Shown in pieces: positions 1-7,240 of a stretch of DNA of 20,124 nt. Below the pieces are notes generated by a model that was not told where the DNA came from, made no database searches, and saw only the letters and a program-made list of their open reading frames with translations. Each line of letters opens with the position of its first letter. The first letter of the stretch is position 1. The DNA is from Gammaproteobacteria bacterium (GTDB lineage Bacteria > Pseudomonadota > Gammaproteobacteria > Pseudomonadales > Azotimanducaceae), in the NCBI GenBank assembly GCA_009840715.1, contig VXNE01000201.1, forward strand, positions 1 to 20,124. Direction: 5' to 3'. Made by a program: the position numbers and the translations under genes.

Positions 1-211
1 TGGCGGAGATGCTGCCGGGTGTGCGCCCGAGCATCCGCTTGGCGTAGTGACCGACCGCGGCGATGCTGGAGCGGTTCTCGTTGGTCCGGATGGCGACCAC
101 CGAGTGCTCGTTGAGCACGATGCCCTCGTCACGCACGAAGATCAGCGTGTTCGCCGTGCCGAGATCGATGGACAGGTCCCTCGAGAATAGCCCTCGTAAG
201 TTCTTGAGCAT
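1..211 (-). CDS. mreB: Rod shape-determining protein MreB, 5' end only (runs off the left edge)
   Basis: Bacterial actin homologue that forms membrane-associated filaments and directs lateral cell-wall synthesis in rod-shaped cells. Only the first 70 codons are present. Translated from the ATG at 211, the protein begins MLKNLRGLFSRDLSIDLGTA. This contains the phosphate-1 motif of the actin fold (IDLGTANTLIF), followed by GIVLNEHSVVAI and a segment ending in HYAKRMLGRTPGSI, all typical of MreB. The gene is transcribed leftwards and is divergent from gatC, as in Pseudomonas and other gammaproteobacteria. In that group mreC and mreD usually follow mreB, which would be outside this window. The identification is secure although the gene is truncated by the window edge. 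Confidence 0.95.
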   Translation of the reverse strand, partial: MLKNLRGLFSRDLSIDLGTANTLIFVRDEGIVLNEHSVVAIRTNENRSSIAAVGHYAKRMLGRTPGSISA

Positions 212-423
212 ACTTGTTGCCGGGGTTCCCGAGACGGTTGGCGCGCAAAGCGAAAACTCTATGGGCTTGGGCCATAGAACGCAACGCTCGACGCGCGACG
301 GGGGAGTGGCGGGGCGCAGGAGTTCGCGGCGGCGAAACTCCCGACGCGAGCGCCGGCTCGCGCCGGCTCGACAAACGCCCATGCCCGACCCACAATTTCC
401 GATGGCTCTCGCGGCGCGAACCG
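212..423. promoter_or_regulatory. Divergent mreB/gatC intergenic region with a small dyad
   Basis: This 212-nt spacer must hold the promoters of both mreB (leftward) and gatC (rightward). An inverted repeat CTATGG (259-264) / CCATAG (272-277) with a 7-nt centre sits in a slightly AT-richer patch. For gatC, TTGGCG (238-243) and TATGGG (260-265) at 16-bp spacing are a weak sigma70-like pair. No strong match was seen for mreB. The region 280-420 is GC-rich with no clear signal. Promoter assignment is inference. Confidence 0.3.
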
Positions 424-705
424 ATGGATCGGAAGACCCTCGACAGGCTGACCCGGCTCAGCCAGCTACAGCTCTCTGCGGAGGAAGAACGCCTCGTCCT
501 CGACGACCTGGGGCACATCGTGGCCCTGATCGACGAGATGCGGGCGGTGGACACCGAGGGGGTGGAGCCGCTCGCCCATCCCCTGGACATGGACCAGCCG
601 CTGCGGGACGACGCCGTGACCGAGGCGGTGGACCGGGCGCGTTTCCTCGCCGTCGCGCCGCTCACGCGCGACGGCCTCTACCTCGTGCCCAGGGTCGTCG
701 AGTAG
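424..705 (+). CDS. gatC: Asp-tRNA(Asn)/Glu-tRNA(Gln) amidotransferase subunit C
   Basis: Small subunit (93 aa) of the GatCAB amidotransferase, which converts misacylated Glu-tRNA(Gln) and/or Asp-tRNA(Asn) to the correct Gln- or Asn-tRNA. GatC is a belt-like chain that stabilises GatA on GatB. The ATG at 424 gives MDRKTLDRLTRLSQLQLSAE, matching the usual GatC N-terminus (a helix with 'LA.L.L...E'). The C-terminus has the conserved pattern of an LRDD-type motif (residues 60-63) and a final GLYLVPRVVE. The length is normal for the family. No strong Shine-Dalgarno sequence precedes the ATG, but upstream extension would add low-complexity residues not seen in GatC. It is first in the gatCAB operon, 20 nt before gatA. 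Confidence 0.93.
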   Translation: MDRKTLDRLTRLSQLQLSAEEERLVLDDLGHIVALIDEMRAVDTEGVEPLAHPLDMDQPLRDDAVTEAVDRARFLAVAPLTRDGLYLVPRVVE

Positions 706-725
706 GCACGGGGGTCCGCACGGTC

Positions 726-2168
726 GTGCAGCCATTCACCTCCATTGCCGACCTCGGCCGCGGCCTCGCTCGCGGGGACTACAGCGCCCGGGAGCTCGCG
801 GCCTTCTACCTGGAGCGCATCGCGGCCGCGAACGACGATCTGAACGCCTTCATCCGCGTCACGGAGGAGCGCGCGCTAGGGGCGGCGGAGGCGGCGGACC
901 GGAGTATCGCCCGGGGCGAGGGTGGCCCGCTGACCGGGATTCCGCTCGCCCACAAGGACATCTTCTGCACCGACGGCGTCGCCACGACGTGCGCGTCGCG
1001 GATGCTCGCCGGGTTCGTGCCGCCCTATGACGCCACGGTCGTGGCGCGGCTTGCGGCCGCGGGGACGGTGTGCCTCGGCAAGACCAACATGGACGAGTTC
1101 GCCATGGGGTCGTCCAACGAGACGAGCTGGTTCGGCCCGGCGCGCAACCCGTGGGATCGCGGGCGCGCGCCCGGCGGGTCGTCCGGGGGTTCGGCGGCGG
1201 CGGTGGGCGCCGGGCTCGTCCCATGCGCCACGGGCACGGACACGGGTGGGTCCATCCGGCAGCCCGCGGCGTTCTGCGGCGTCACCGGACTCAAGCCGAC
1301 GTACGGGCGCGTTTCGCGCTACGGCATGATCGCCTTCGCGTCGAGCCTCGACCAGGGAGGAGCCTTCGGACGGTCCGTCGAGGATGTGGAGACGGTGCTC
1401 GGTGCGATGGAAGGGCATGACCCGCTCGACTCGACGAGCGCGGAACGCGGGCCGACGCGCCGTAGCGGCGGCCGTAACGGCGCCGAGCGCATGCGGATCG
1501 GCCTGCCTTCGGAGTACTGGACGGGGCTCCCGGGCGACCTGGGCGGCTGTCTGCTCGCGGCGGCGCAAGAGCTCGAGCAAGCCGGGCATGCGCTCGTCTC
1601 GCTCTCCCTTCCGCATACGGATGCGGCCGTTCCCGCCTACTACGTGATCGCGGGCGCCGAGGCGTCGGCAAACCTGTCGCGTTACGACGGGGTCCGGTTC
1701 GGCCTTCGGGCGGAGGATCCCACGGACCTCGACGACCTGTACCGACGCTCTCGGGCCGCGGGCTTCGGCACGGAGGTCAAGCGCCGCATCCTGACGGGGA
1801 CCTACACGCTGTCGGTAGGCTACTACGACGCCTACTACCTGAAGGCGCAACGCGTGCGGCGGCGCATTCAGCAGGACTTCCTGGAGGCCTTCGACGACGT
1901 GGACGCGATCGCGGCGCCGGTCGCCCCGGGACCAGCGTTCGAACTGGGCGCCGTGGACGATCCGGTGGCGATGTACCGCCAGGACGTGTTCACGACCCCC
2001 GCGAGCCTGGCCGGCCTGCCGGCGATGTCGATGCCCTGCGGCCTTGTCGACGGCCTGCCCGTCGGACTGCAACTGATCGGTCCGCCGTTCGAGGAGGGCC
2101 GCCTGCTGAACCTCGGCAGCGAGTTCCAGCAGCGCACGGACTGGCACCTGCGCCACCCGGAGACGTAG
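726..2168 (+). CDS. gatA: Asp-tRNA(Asn)/Glu-tRNA(Gln) amidotransferase subunit A (glutaminase)
   Basis: Amidase-signature subunit that hydrolyses glutamine and passes ammonia to GatB. With the GTG at 726 the protein is 480 aa, the usual GatA size. A GGGGGT run at 710-714 may serve as ribosome binding site. The Ser-cisSer-Lys catalytic triad is visible: Lys77 in IPLAHKDIF, the cis-Ser in GGSSGGS (about Ser152) and the nucleophile Ser176 in GTDTGGSIRQP. The downstream block GLKPTYGRVSRYGMIAFASS is also diagnostic, as is the tyrosine-rich SVGYYDAYYLKAQRVR segment. A longer open frame extends upstream to position 63, but that part overlaps gatC and part of mreB and is not GatA-like, so the GTG was chosen. 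The stop lies 1 nt before gatB. Confidence 0.95.
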   Translation: MQPFTSIADLGRGLARGDYSARELAAFYLERIAAANDDLNAFIRVTEERALGAAEAADRSIARGEGGPLTGIPLAHKDIFCTDGVATTCASRMLAGFVPPYDATVVARLAAAGTVCLGKTNMDEFAMGSSNETSWFGPARNPWDRGRAPGGSSGGSAAAVGAGLVPCATGTDTGGSIRQPAAFCGVTGLKPTYGRVSRYGMIAFASSLDQGGAFGRSVEDVETVLGAMEGHDPLDSTSAERGPTRRSGGRNGAERMRIGLPSEYWTGLPGDLGGCLLAAAQELEQAGHALVSLSLPHTDAAVPAYYVIAGAEASANLSRYDGVRFGLRAEDPTDLDDLYRRSRAAGFGTEVKRRILTGTYTLSVGYYDAYYLKAQRVRRRIQQDFLEAFDDVDAIAAPVAPGPAFELGAVDDPVAMYRQDVFTTPASLAGLPAMSMPCGLVDGLPVGLQLIGPPFEEGRLLNLGSEFQQRTDWHLRHPET

Positions 2169-2169
2169 C

Positions 2170-3612
2170 GTGCCCGCGCGGGACTGGGAAAGCGTCATCG
2201 GCCTCGAGATCCACGTGCAGCTTGCCACGCGGTCGAAGATCTTCTCGGGCGCCGACGCCGCCTTCGGCGCCGCGCCGAACACGCGGGCGTGCGCGGTGGA
2301 CCTCGGGATGCCGGGGGTCCTGCCGGTACTGAACCGGGAAGCCGTGCGCATGGCCCTCACGTTCGGGCTGGCGATCGACGCCGAGATCGCCCGCACCTGC
2401 CGCTTCGACCGCAAGAACTACTTCTATCCGGACCTGCCGAAGGGCTACCAGATCAGCCAGTTCGACCAGCCGATCGTCGGCGCCGGCGTCATGGAGATGG
2501 AGGTCGACGGCGCCACGCGGCGGATCGGCATACGGCGGGCGCACCTCGAGGAGGACGCGGGCAAGTCCCTGCACGAGGAATACGCGGACATGACCGGCAT
2601 CGACCTGAACCGGGCGGGGACGCCCCTGCTGGAGGTCGTGTCGGAACCCGACCTGCGCACCCCGGCCGAGGCGGCCGCGTTCTTCCGGGAGATGCACGCC
2701 CTGGTGCGCTACCTGGGCATCTGCGACGGCAACCTGAACGAGGGGTCGATGCGCTGCGACGCGAACGTCTCGGTACGACGCCGGGACCAGGAAGGGCTTG
2801 GCGAACGCACCGAGATCAAGAACCTCAACTCCTTCCGCTTCGTGCGACAGGCCATCGCCCACGAGATCGACCGGCAGATCGCGGTTCTCGAGTCCGGGGG
2901 CAGCGTGGTGCGCGAGACGCGGCTCTACGATCCGCGGGGCGACGAGACGCGGCCCATGCGCGGCAAGGAGCTGTCCGAGGACTACCGCTACTTCCCGGAT
3001 CCGGACCTGCTGCCGGTGCGGGTCACGCCGGACCTGCTCGCCGAAGCCCGCGCCCGGGTACCGGAACTGCCCCGTGACAAGCGGCGGCGCTACCGGGAGG
3101 AGTTGGGACTGTCCGACGCGGACACGCGCTTCCTGACCGCCGACCCGGACGTCGCCGGCTACTTCGAGGCGACGCTTGCGACCGGGTGTGGCGCCAAGCC
3201 GGCGGCGAACTGGATCATGGAACGGGTGACGGGGTCGCTGAACCGGACGGGACTCGACATTGCGCGCTGCCCGGTGACGTCCGGGCAGTTGGGGCGACTG
3301 ATCGCGCGGATAGAGGAAGGCGTCATCTCCGGAAAGATCGCCGGCACGGTGTTCGACGTGCTTTGGGAGGAGGGCGGTGACGTCGATGCGATCATCGACG
3401 CCCGCGGTCTGCGCCAGGTGAGCGACGCCGACGAAATCGGCCGGGTCGTTCGCGAGGTGGTGAACGACCATCCCGAACAGGTCGAACAGTTCCGGGCGGG
3501 GAGGGAGAAGGTCCTCGGATTCTTCGTCGGGCGCGTGATGCGCGCGACGGGGGGCAAGGCGGATCCCGGGCAGGTCAACGTCCTGCTGCGGGACGCGTTG
3601 CGCGGACCATAG
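2170..3612 (+). CDS. gatB: Asp-tRNA(Asn)/Glu-tRNA(Gln) amidotransferase subunit B
   Basis: Kinase/transferase subunit of GatCAB. It binds the misacylated tRNA, activates the side-chain carboxylate with ATP and amidates it. The 480-aa product has normal length. Visible signatures are IGLEIHVQL (10-18), the FDRKNYFYPDLPKGYQISQ block, DGNLNEGSMRCDANVSVR, EIKNLNSFRFV and KELSEDYRYFPDPDLLPVR. The C-terminal third (about 330-480) is the helical, tRNA-contacting YqeY-like domain, with ISGKIAGTVFDVLWEEG and a final GQVNVLLRDALRGP. The start is a GTG one base after the gatA stop, implying translational coupling. GatCAB implies that this organism makes Gln-tRNA and/or Asn-tRNA by the indirect route. 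The sequence here does not show which. Confidence 0.96.
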   Translation: MPARDWESVIGLEIHVQLATRSKIFSGADAAFGAAPNTRACAVDLGMPGVLPVLNREAVRMALTFGLAIDAEIARTCRFDRKNYFYPDLPKGYQISQFDQPIVGAGVMEMEVDGATRRIGIRRAHLEEDAGKSLHEEYADMTGIDLNRAGTPLLEVVSEPDLRTPAEAAAFFREMHALVRYLGICDGNLNEGSMRCDANVSVRRRDQEGLGERTEIKNLNSFRFVRQAIAHEIDRQIAVLESGGSVVRETRLYDPRGDETRPMRGKELSEDYRYFPDPDLLPVRVTPDLLAEARARVPELPRDKRRRYREELGLSDADTRFLTADPDVAGYFEATLATGCGAKPAANWIMERVTGSLNRTGLDIARCPVTSGQLGRLIARIEEGVISGKIAGTVFDVLWEEGGDVDAIIDARGLRQVSDADEIGRVVREVVNDHPEQVEQFRAGREKVLGFFVGRVMRATGGKADPGQVNVLLRDALRGP

Positions 3613-3733
3613 GCCGTCGCCCATCGTGGCCGGCCCCGACCGCCGCGCGAGGGGCGGTTCCTTGGCTATTGTTATAACCCGATCTGTTAACGAACCGCGC
3701 GTCGTAGGTCTCTTCAGGCATTAAAATACCGGG
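3613..3733 (+). promoter_or_regulatory. Probable cysD promoter region (AT-rich island)
   Basis: The 121-nt gap between gatB and cysD contains a locally AT-rich stretch in otherwise GC-rich DNA (positions 3661-3690 have 11 G/C in 30). A sigma70-like pair is TTGGCT (3662-3667) and TGTTAA (3685-3690) with 17-bp spacing. TATAAC (3673-3678) and TAAAAT (3722-3727) are alternative -10-like boxes. In enterobacteria cysDNC is activated by CysB, but no CysB site can be assigned here by eye. No convincing Shine-Dalgarno sequence precedes the cysD ATG. Confidence 0.35.
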
Positions 3734-4636
3734 ATGGCCGGCCTCACCCACATCAAGCAGCTCGAGGCGGAGAGCATCCACATCATCCGCGAGGTCGCCG
3801 CGGAGTTCGAGCGGCCGGTGATGCTCTACTCCATCGGCAAGGACTCCTCCGTGCTGCTGCACCTCGCCCGCAAGGCCTTCTTCCCCGGTCGGCTGCCGTT
3901 CCCGCTGATGCATGTCGACACCACCTGGAAGTTCCGCGACATGATCGCCTTCCGGGACCGCATCGCGCGCGAGCTGGACCTCGACCTCATCGTGCACACG
4001 AACGAGGAAGGCGTGCGCGCCGGCGTGACGCCCTTCACGTACGGCAGCAGGAAGTACACGGACATCATGAAGACGCAGGCTCTGCTCGAGGCGCTCGACA
4101 GCCACGGCTTCGACGCCGCGTTCGGCGGGGCGCGGCGCGACGAGGAACGGTCCCGGGCGAAGGAGCGGGTCTACTCGGTGCGCGACCGGAACCACCGGTG
4201 GGACCCCCGCAGCCAGCGCCCGGAGCTGTGGAACCTCTACAACGGCAACATCGACAGGGGGGAGGAGGTGCGCGTCTTCCCGCTGTCGAACTGGACGGAA
4301 CTCGACGTCTGGCAGTACATCCTCCTCGAGGGCATCGAGATCGTCCCGCTGTACTTCGCCGCCCGGCGCCCGGTCGTGCGGCGCGACGGCACGTGGATCA
4401 TGGTGGACGACCACCGCATGCCGCTCGAGCCGGGAGAGGAGCCGGAGATGCGCATGGTCCGTTTCCGGACGCTCGGCTGCTACCCGTTGTCCGGCGCCAT
4501 CGAGTCGACGGCGGAAACGCTGCCCGCGATCATCGAGGAGATGCTGCGGGCCCGGTACTCGGAACGGCAGGGCCGGCTCATCGACTTCGATGCCGCGGGG
4601 TCGATGGAGCAGAAGAAACGGGAAGGGTATTTTTGA
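3734..4636 (+). CDS. cysD: Sulfate adenylyltransferase subunit 2 (ATP sulfurylase, small subunit)
   Basis: Catalytic subunit of heterodimeric ATP sulfurylase, which forms adenosine 5'-phosphosulfate (APS) from sulfate and ATP, driven by GTP hydrolysis in CysN. The 300-aa length is typical (about 302). The PP-loop (SGGKDS-type) ATP-pyrophosphatase motif appears as LYSIGKDSSVLLHL (31-44). Other CysD blocks are HVDTTWKFRDMIAFRDR, FGGARRDEERSRAKERV, WDPRSQRPELWNLYNG, NWTELDVWQYI and FRTLGCYPLSGAIES. The protein ends MEQKKREGYF, as CysD usually does. It is followed, after a 152-nt spacer with repeats, by cysNC. No PAPS reductase (cysH) is in the window, so whether the product feeds assimilation, sulfation or both cannot be read from here. 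Confidence 0.96.
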   Translation: MAGLTHIKQLEAESIHIIREVAAEFERPVMLYSIGKDSSVLLHLARKAFFPGRLPFPLMHVDTTWKFRDMIAFRDRIARELDLDLIVHTNEEGVRAGVTPFTYGSRKYTDIMKTQALLEALDSHGFDAAFGGARRDEERSRAKERVYSVRDRNHRWDPRSQRPELWNLYNGNIDRGEEVRVFPLSNWTELDVWQYILLEGIEIVPLYFAARRPVVRRDGTWIMVDDHRMPLEPGEEPEMRMVRFRTLGCYPLSGAIESTAETLPAIIEEMLRARYSERQGRLIDFDAAGSMEQKKREGYF

Positions 4637-4651
4637 TGGGTGGCGGACGGT

Positions 4652-4762
4652 ACCGTGGGTGAATTCGACACGGGACGGGACAAGCCCTCCGGTATCGTGC
4701 ACGCGTTCGACACGGGACGGGACAAGTTCGACACGGGACGGGACAAGCCCGTCCCCTACGGT
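4652..4762. repeat. Intergenic element with three copies of a 21-bp repeat and a perfect hairpin
   Basis: The cysD-cysNC spacer holds three identical copies of the 21-mer that reads TTCGACACGGG followed by ACGGGACAAG, at 4664-4684, 4706-4726 and 4727-4747. The last two are directly adjacent. The final copy combines with the next bases to form a perfect hairpin: GGGACGGG (4735-4742), loop ACAAG, CCCGTCCC (4748-4755). The first copy is followed by CCCTCC, so its hairpin is degenerate. The element is flanked by an imperfect inverted repeat, ACCGTGGG (4652-4659) and CCCTACGGT (4754-4762). It resembles a dispersed intergenic palindromic (REP/MITE-like) element rather than coding DNA. It could also act as a mRNA structure between cysD and cysNC. 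Confidence 0.75.
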
Positions 4763-4788
4763 GGCTCCATGGCTTCCGGGGCGTTTTG

Positions 4789-6717
4789 ATGGCCGCCCCG
4801 GACCCGATCGGCGACGATGTCCTCGCGTACCTCGCGCGGCACGAGCAGAAGGAGATCCTGCGCTTCCTGACCTGCGGCTCCGTCGACGACGGCAAGAGCA
4901 CGTTGATCGGTCGCCTGCTGCACGACTCCCGGCTGATCTACGAGGACCAGCTCGCCGCCATCAGGCGGGACAGCAAGACGTCCGGCGGCGCCGGCGACGA
5001 CATGGACCTCGCGCTGCTCGTGGACGGCCTGCAGGCGGAGCGCGAGCAGGGCATCACCATCGACGTCGCATACCGCTACTTCTCGACGGACCGGCGCAAG
5101 TTCATCATCGCCGACACGCCCGGGCACGAGCAGTACACGCGCAACATGGTCACCGGGGCGTCGACCTGCGACGTCGCGGTCATCCTGATCGACGCGGCGA
5201 ACGGCGTACTGACGCAGACGAGACGGCACACCTTCCTCGTCCGGCTGGTCGGCATCCGTCACCTCATCGTGGCGGTCAACAAGATGGACACCGTGGCATA
5301 CGACGAGGCGGTGTTCGACGCCATCCGCCGCGACTACGACGCGTTCGTGTCGCGTCTTGCCGTGGAGGACCTGACCTTCGTCCCCATCTCGGCGAAGCAC
5401 GGCGACAACGTCGTCGAGCAGTCCGCGAACATGCCGTGGTACCAGGGCGCGTCGCTGATGCACCTGTTGGAGCACGTCCACGTCGCGACCGACCGCGGTT
5501 TCCGGAGCTTCCGCATGCCGGTGCAGCGCGTGAACCGGCCCGATGCGGCGTTCCGCGGCTACAGCGGCACCGTCGCGAGCGGCGTCGTTCGCCCGGGCGA
5601 CCGGATCCGGGTCCTGCCGTCCGGCCTCGCCACGACGGTGGAACGCATCGTGACGATGGACGGCGAGCTCGACGAGGCGTTCGCACCCATGGCGGTCACG
5701 ATGACCCTCGAAGACGAGATCGACGTGGGCCGGGGAGACGTGCTTTCCGGCACGGACCGGCTGGCGCACATCTCCGACACCTTCGATGCCACGCTCGTGT
5801 GGCTGGCGGAGGAACCGATGGTGCCGGGGCGCCAGTACGTGCTGAAGCATGGCGCGCGCCAGGTCTTCGGCAGGGTGGAGACGCTCCGCCATCGCATCGA
5901 CGTCAACACCCTAGAGCAGGGTCCCGCGCCGGAACTGGGACTGAACGAGATCGGCCGGGTGCGCTTCGTGCTCGCCGAGCCCATCGTCCACGATCCCTAC
6001 GAGGACAACCGCGGCATGGGCGCGTTCATCGTCATCGACCGCGTCTCCAACGTGACGGTCGGCGCCGGCATGATCGCCGCCGAGGGCGGTGCGTTGGGCG
6101 GCCCGCACTGGGACGAGGCGCCGCATGGGGCCTTGGTCGCGTCCGCCTCGACGGTGACGGCCGAGGAACGCGCCCTGCGCCTCGGCCAGTCGCCGGTCAC
6201 CGTGTTGTTCACGGGCGTCTCGAAGAGCGGCAAGACGGCCGTCGCCCGGGCCCTCGAACGCCGGCTCTTCGACCTCGGGCGGCTGGCCACCGTGCTGGAC
6301 GGCCAGAACTTCCGCCTGGGGATGAGCCGCGACCTCGGGTTCTCCGCGGACGACCGCTCAGAAAACCTGCGCCGCGCGGCGGAGACGGCGCGCCTCATGA
6401 ACGATGCGGGACTGATCTGCCTGACGGCGTTCGTGGTGCCGCACGAGAGCGTGCGCGAGCGCATGCGCGAGAGCGTGGGGGGCGACCGTTTCCTCGAGGT
6501 GTTCCTGACCGCGTCCCTCGACGTGCTCAGGAACCGCGACGACGAAGGCCTCTATGCGGCCGCGGAGCGTGGCGAGATTGCGAGCTTTCCCGGAGTGACC
6601 GCCACCTTCGAGGAACCAGGCTCGCCGGACCTCGTGATGGACACGGGGGAACTCGACGTGGAGGTCTGCGCGGAACGCGTGCTCGCGCTGCTGCGCGACA
6701 GGGGCTTCATGCACTGA
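4789..6717 (+). CDS. cysNC: Bifunctional sulfate adenylyltransferase subunit 1 (GTPase) / adenylylsulfate kinase
   Basis: Fusion of CysN, the EF-Tu-like GTPase that drives APS synthesis by CysD, with CysC, which phosphorylates APS to PAPS. From the ATG at 4789 it is 642 aa; an in-frame TTG lies one codon upstream. GTPase motifs: P-loop GSVDDGKST (30-38), DTPGHEQYTRNM (109-120) and NKMD (164-167). These are followed by beta-barrel domains containing FRMPVQRVNRPDAAFRGYSG. The kinase domain starts near residue 465 with P-loop GVSKSGKT (476-483). Here the motif normally reading DGDNxR is DGQNFR (504-509), followed by LGFSADDRSENLRR, so the kinase half differs at a key acidic position. A separate canonical cysC lies at 11923. 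The stop is 50 nt before the DUF35 gene. Confidence 0.95.
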   Translation: MAAPDPIGDDVLAYLARHEQKEILRFLTCGSVDDGKSTLIGRLLHDSRLIYEDQLAAIRRDSKTSGGAGDDMDLALLVDGLQAEREQGITIDVAYRYFSTDRRKFIIADTPGHEQYTRNMVTGASTCDVAVILIDAANGVLTQTRRHTFLVRLVGIRHLIVAVNKMDTVAYDEAVFDAIRRDYDAFVSRLAVEDLTFVPISAKHGDNVVEQSANMPWYQGASLMHLLEHVHVATDRGFRSFRMPVQRVNRPDAAFRGYSGTVASGVVRPGDRIRVLPSGLATTVERIVTMDGELDEAFAPMAVTMTLEDEIDVGRGDVLSGTDRLAHISDTFDATLVWLAEEPMVPGRQYVLKHGARQVFGRVETLRHRIDVNTLEQGPAPELGLNEIGRVRFVLAEPIVHDPYEDNRGMGAFIVIDRVSNVTVGAGMIAAEGGALGGPHWDEAPHGALVASASTVTAEERALRLGQSPVTVLFTGVSKSGKTAVARALERRLFDLGRLATVLDGQNFRLGMSRDLGFSADDRSENLRRAAETARLMNDAGLICLTAFVVPHESVRERMRESVGGDRFLEVFLTASLDVLRNRDDEGLYAAAERGEIASFPGVTATFEEPGSPDLVMDTGELDVEVCAERVLALLRDRGFMH

Positions 6718-6767
6718 CCCGGGCGGTGTATGCTGGCGCCCGGACGAACAGGGGAGGAAAGCGTTCG

Positions 6768-7181
6768 ATGTCCGACCGACCACTGCCGGCCGTGGATTAC
6801 CTGAAGATCCCGGAAGACGGCGATCCGTATCTGGAAGGCTACAAGTGCAGTTCCTGCGGGGCGGTGTTCCTGGGGGCTCGCAGCAGTTGCTCGAAGTGCG
6901 GCGCGCGCGAGGGCATGAAGCCGATCGCCCTCTCCAACACGGGGTCGCTCTACTCCTATTCCATCGTCCACCGGTCCTATCCGGGCATCGACGTCCCCTA
7001 CATCTCCGCCATCGTCGACCTCGACGGGGGCGGCACCGTGAAGGGCAACCTGATCAACATCGATCCGGACCCCGACAAGATCGATTTCGGCATGCCGATC
7101 GAGGTCGTCTACGACGACGCGCTCGGCAGGAAGGACAGGGACGGCAACTCGTACCTGTCGTATTTCTTTCAACCCAGGTAG
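6768..7181 (+). CDS. Zn-ribbon/OB-fold DUF35 protein, partner of the adjacent thiolase
   Basis: A 137-aa protein of the DUF35 (ChsH2-C/Zn-ribbon plus OB-fold) family. Its N-terminal rubredoxin-like zinc ribbon has two CxxC pairs, Cys27/Cys30 and Cys41/Cys44. The remainder is an OB-fold, with LYSYSIVHRSYPGIDVPYI and a hydrophobic strand IEVVYDDALG near the C-terminus. DUF35 proteins form complexes with thiolase-like enzymes. Known examples are steroid side-chain aldolases and archaeal acetoacetyl-CoA thiolase/HMG-CoA synthase, where DUF35 holds or channels the CoA substrate. The start ATG at 6768 has a strong Shine-Dalgarno sequence, GGGGAGGAAA (6751-6760). Longer open frames upstream run out of frame through cysNC and are not real. 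The thiolase gene follows 59 nt later. The CoA substrate is unknown. Confidence 0.88.
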   Translation: MSDRPLPAVDYLKIPEDGDPYLEGYKCSSCGAVFLGARSSCSKCGAREGMKPIALSNTGSLYSYSIVHRSYPGIDVPYISAIVDLDGGGTVKGNLINIDPDPDKIDFGMPIEVVYDDALGRKDRDGNSYLSYFFQPR

Positions 7182-7240
7182 TAACCAAAACCCAAACGGC
7201 AACCAAAGATAGTGGCCACCGCCACGGAGGAGAGTGTTCA

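Noticed and set aside
63..725. Extended N-terminus for GatA starting at 63
   Set aside because: It would overlap mreB and the whole of gatC and adds about 220 low-complexity residues; the GTG at 726 gives a normal GatA.
876..3624. Long minus-strand open frames (over 500 codons) opposite gatA and gatB
   Set aside because: They are antisense to clearly identified genes, rich in Arg/Ala/Gly/His, and show no family motifs. GC-rich coding DNA commonly leaves such frames open.
4664..4747. Translated heptapeptide repeat or CRISPR-like array in the cysD-cysNC spacer
   Set aside because: The 21-bp unit is a multiple of three but no start or ribosome binding site fits; the spacers are 21 and 0 bp, not the uniform spacers of a CRISPR array.
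4590..6767. A very long plus-strand frame running through the repeat and cysNC into the DUF35 gene
   Set aside because: It overlaps cysNC in another frame and is Arg/Gly/Pro-rich; only its last part from 6768 is real and has its own ribosome binding site.
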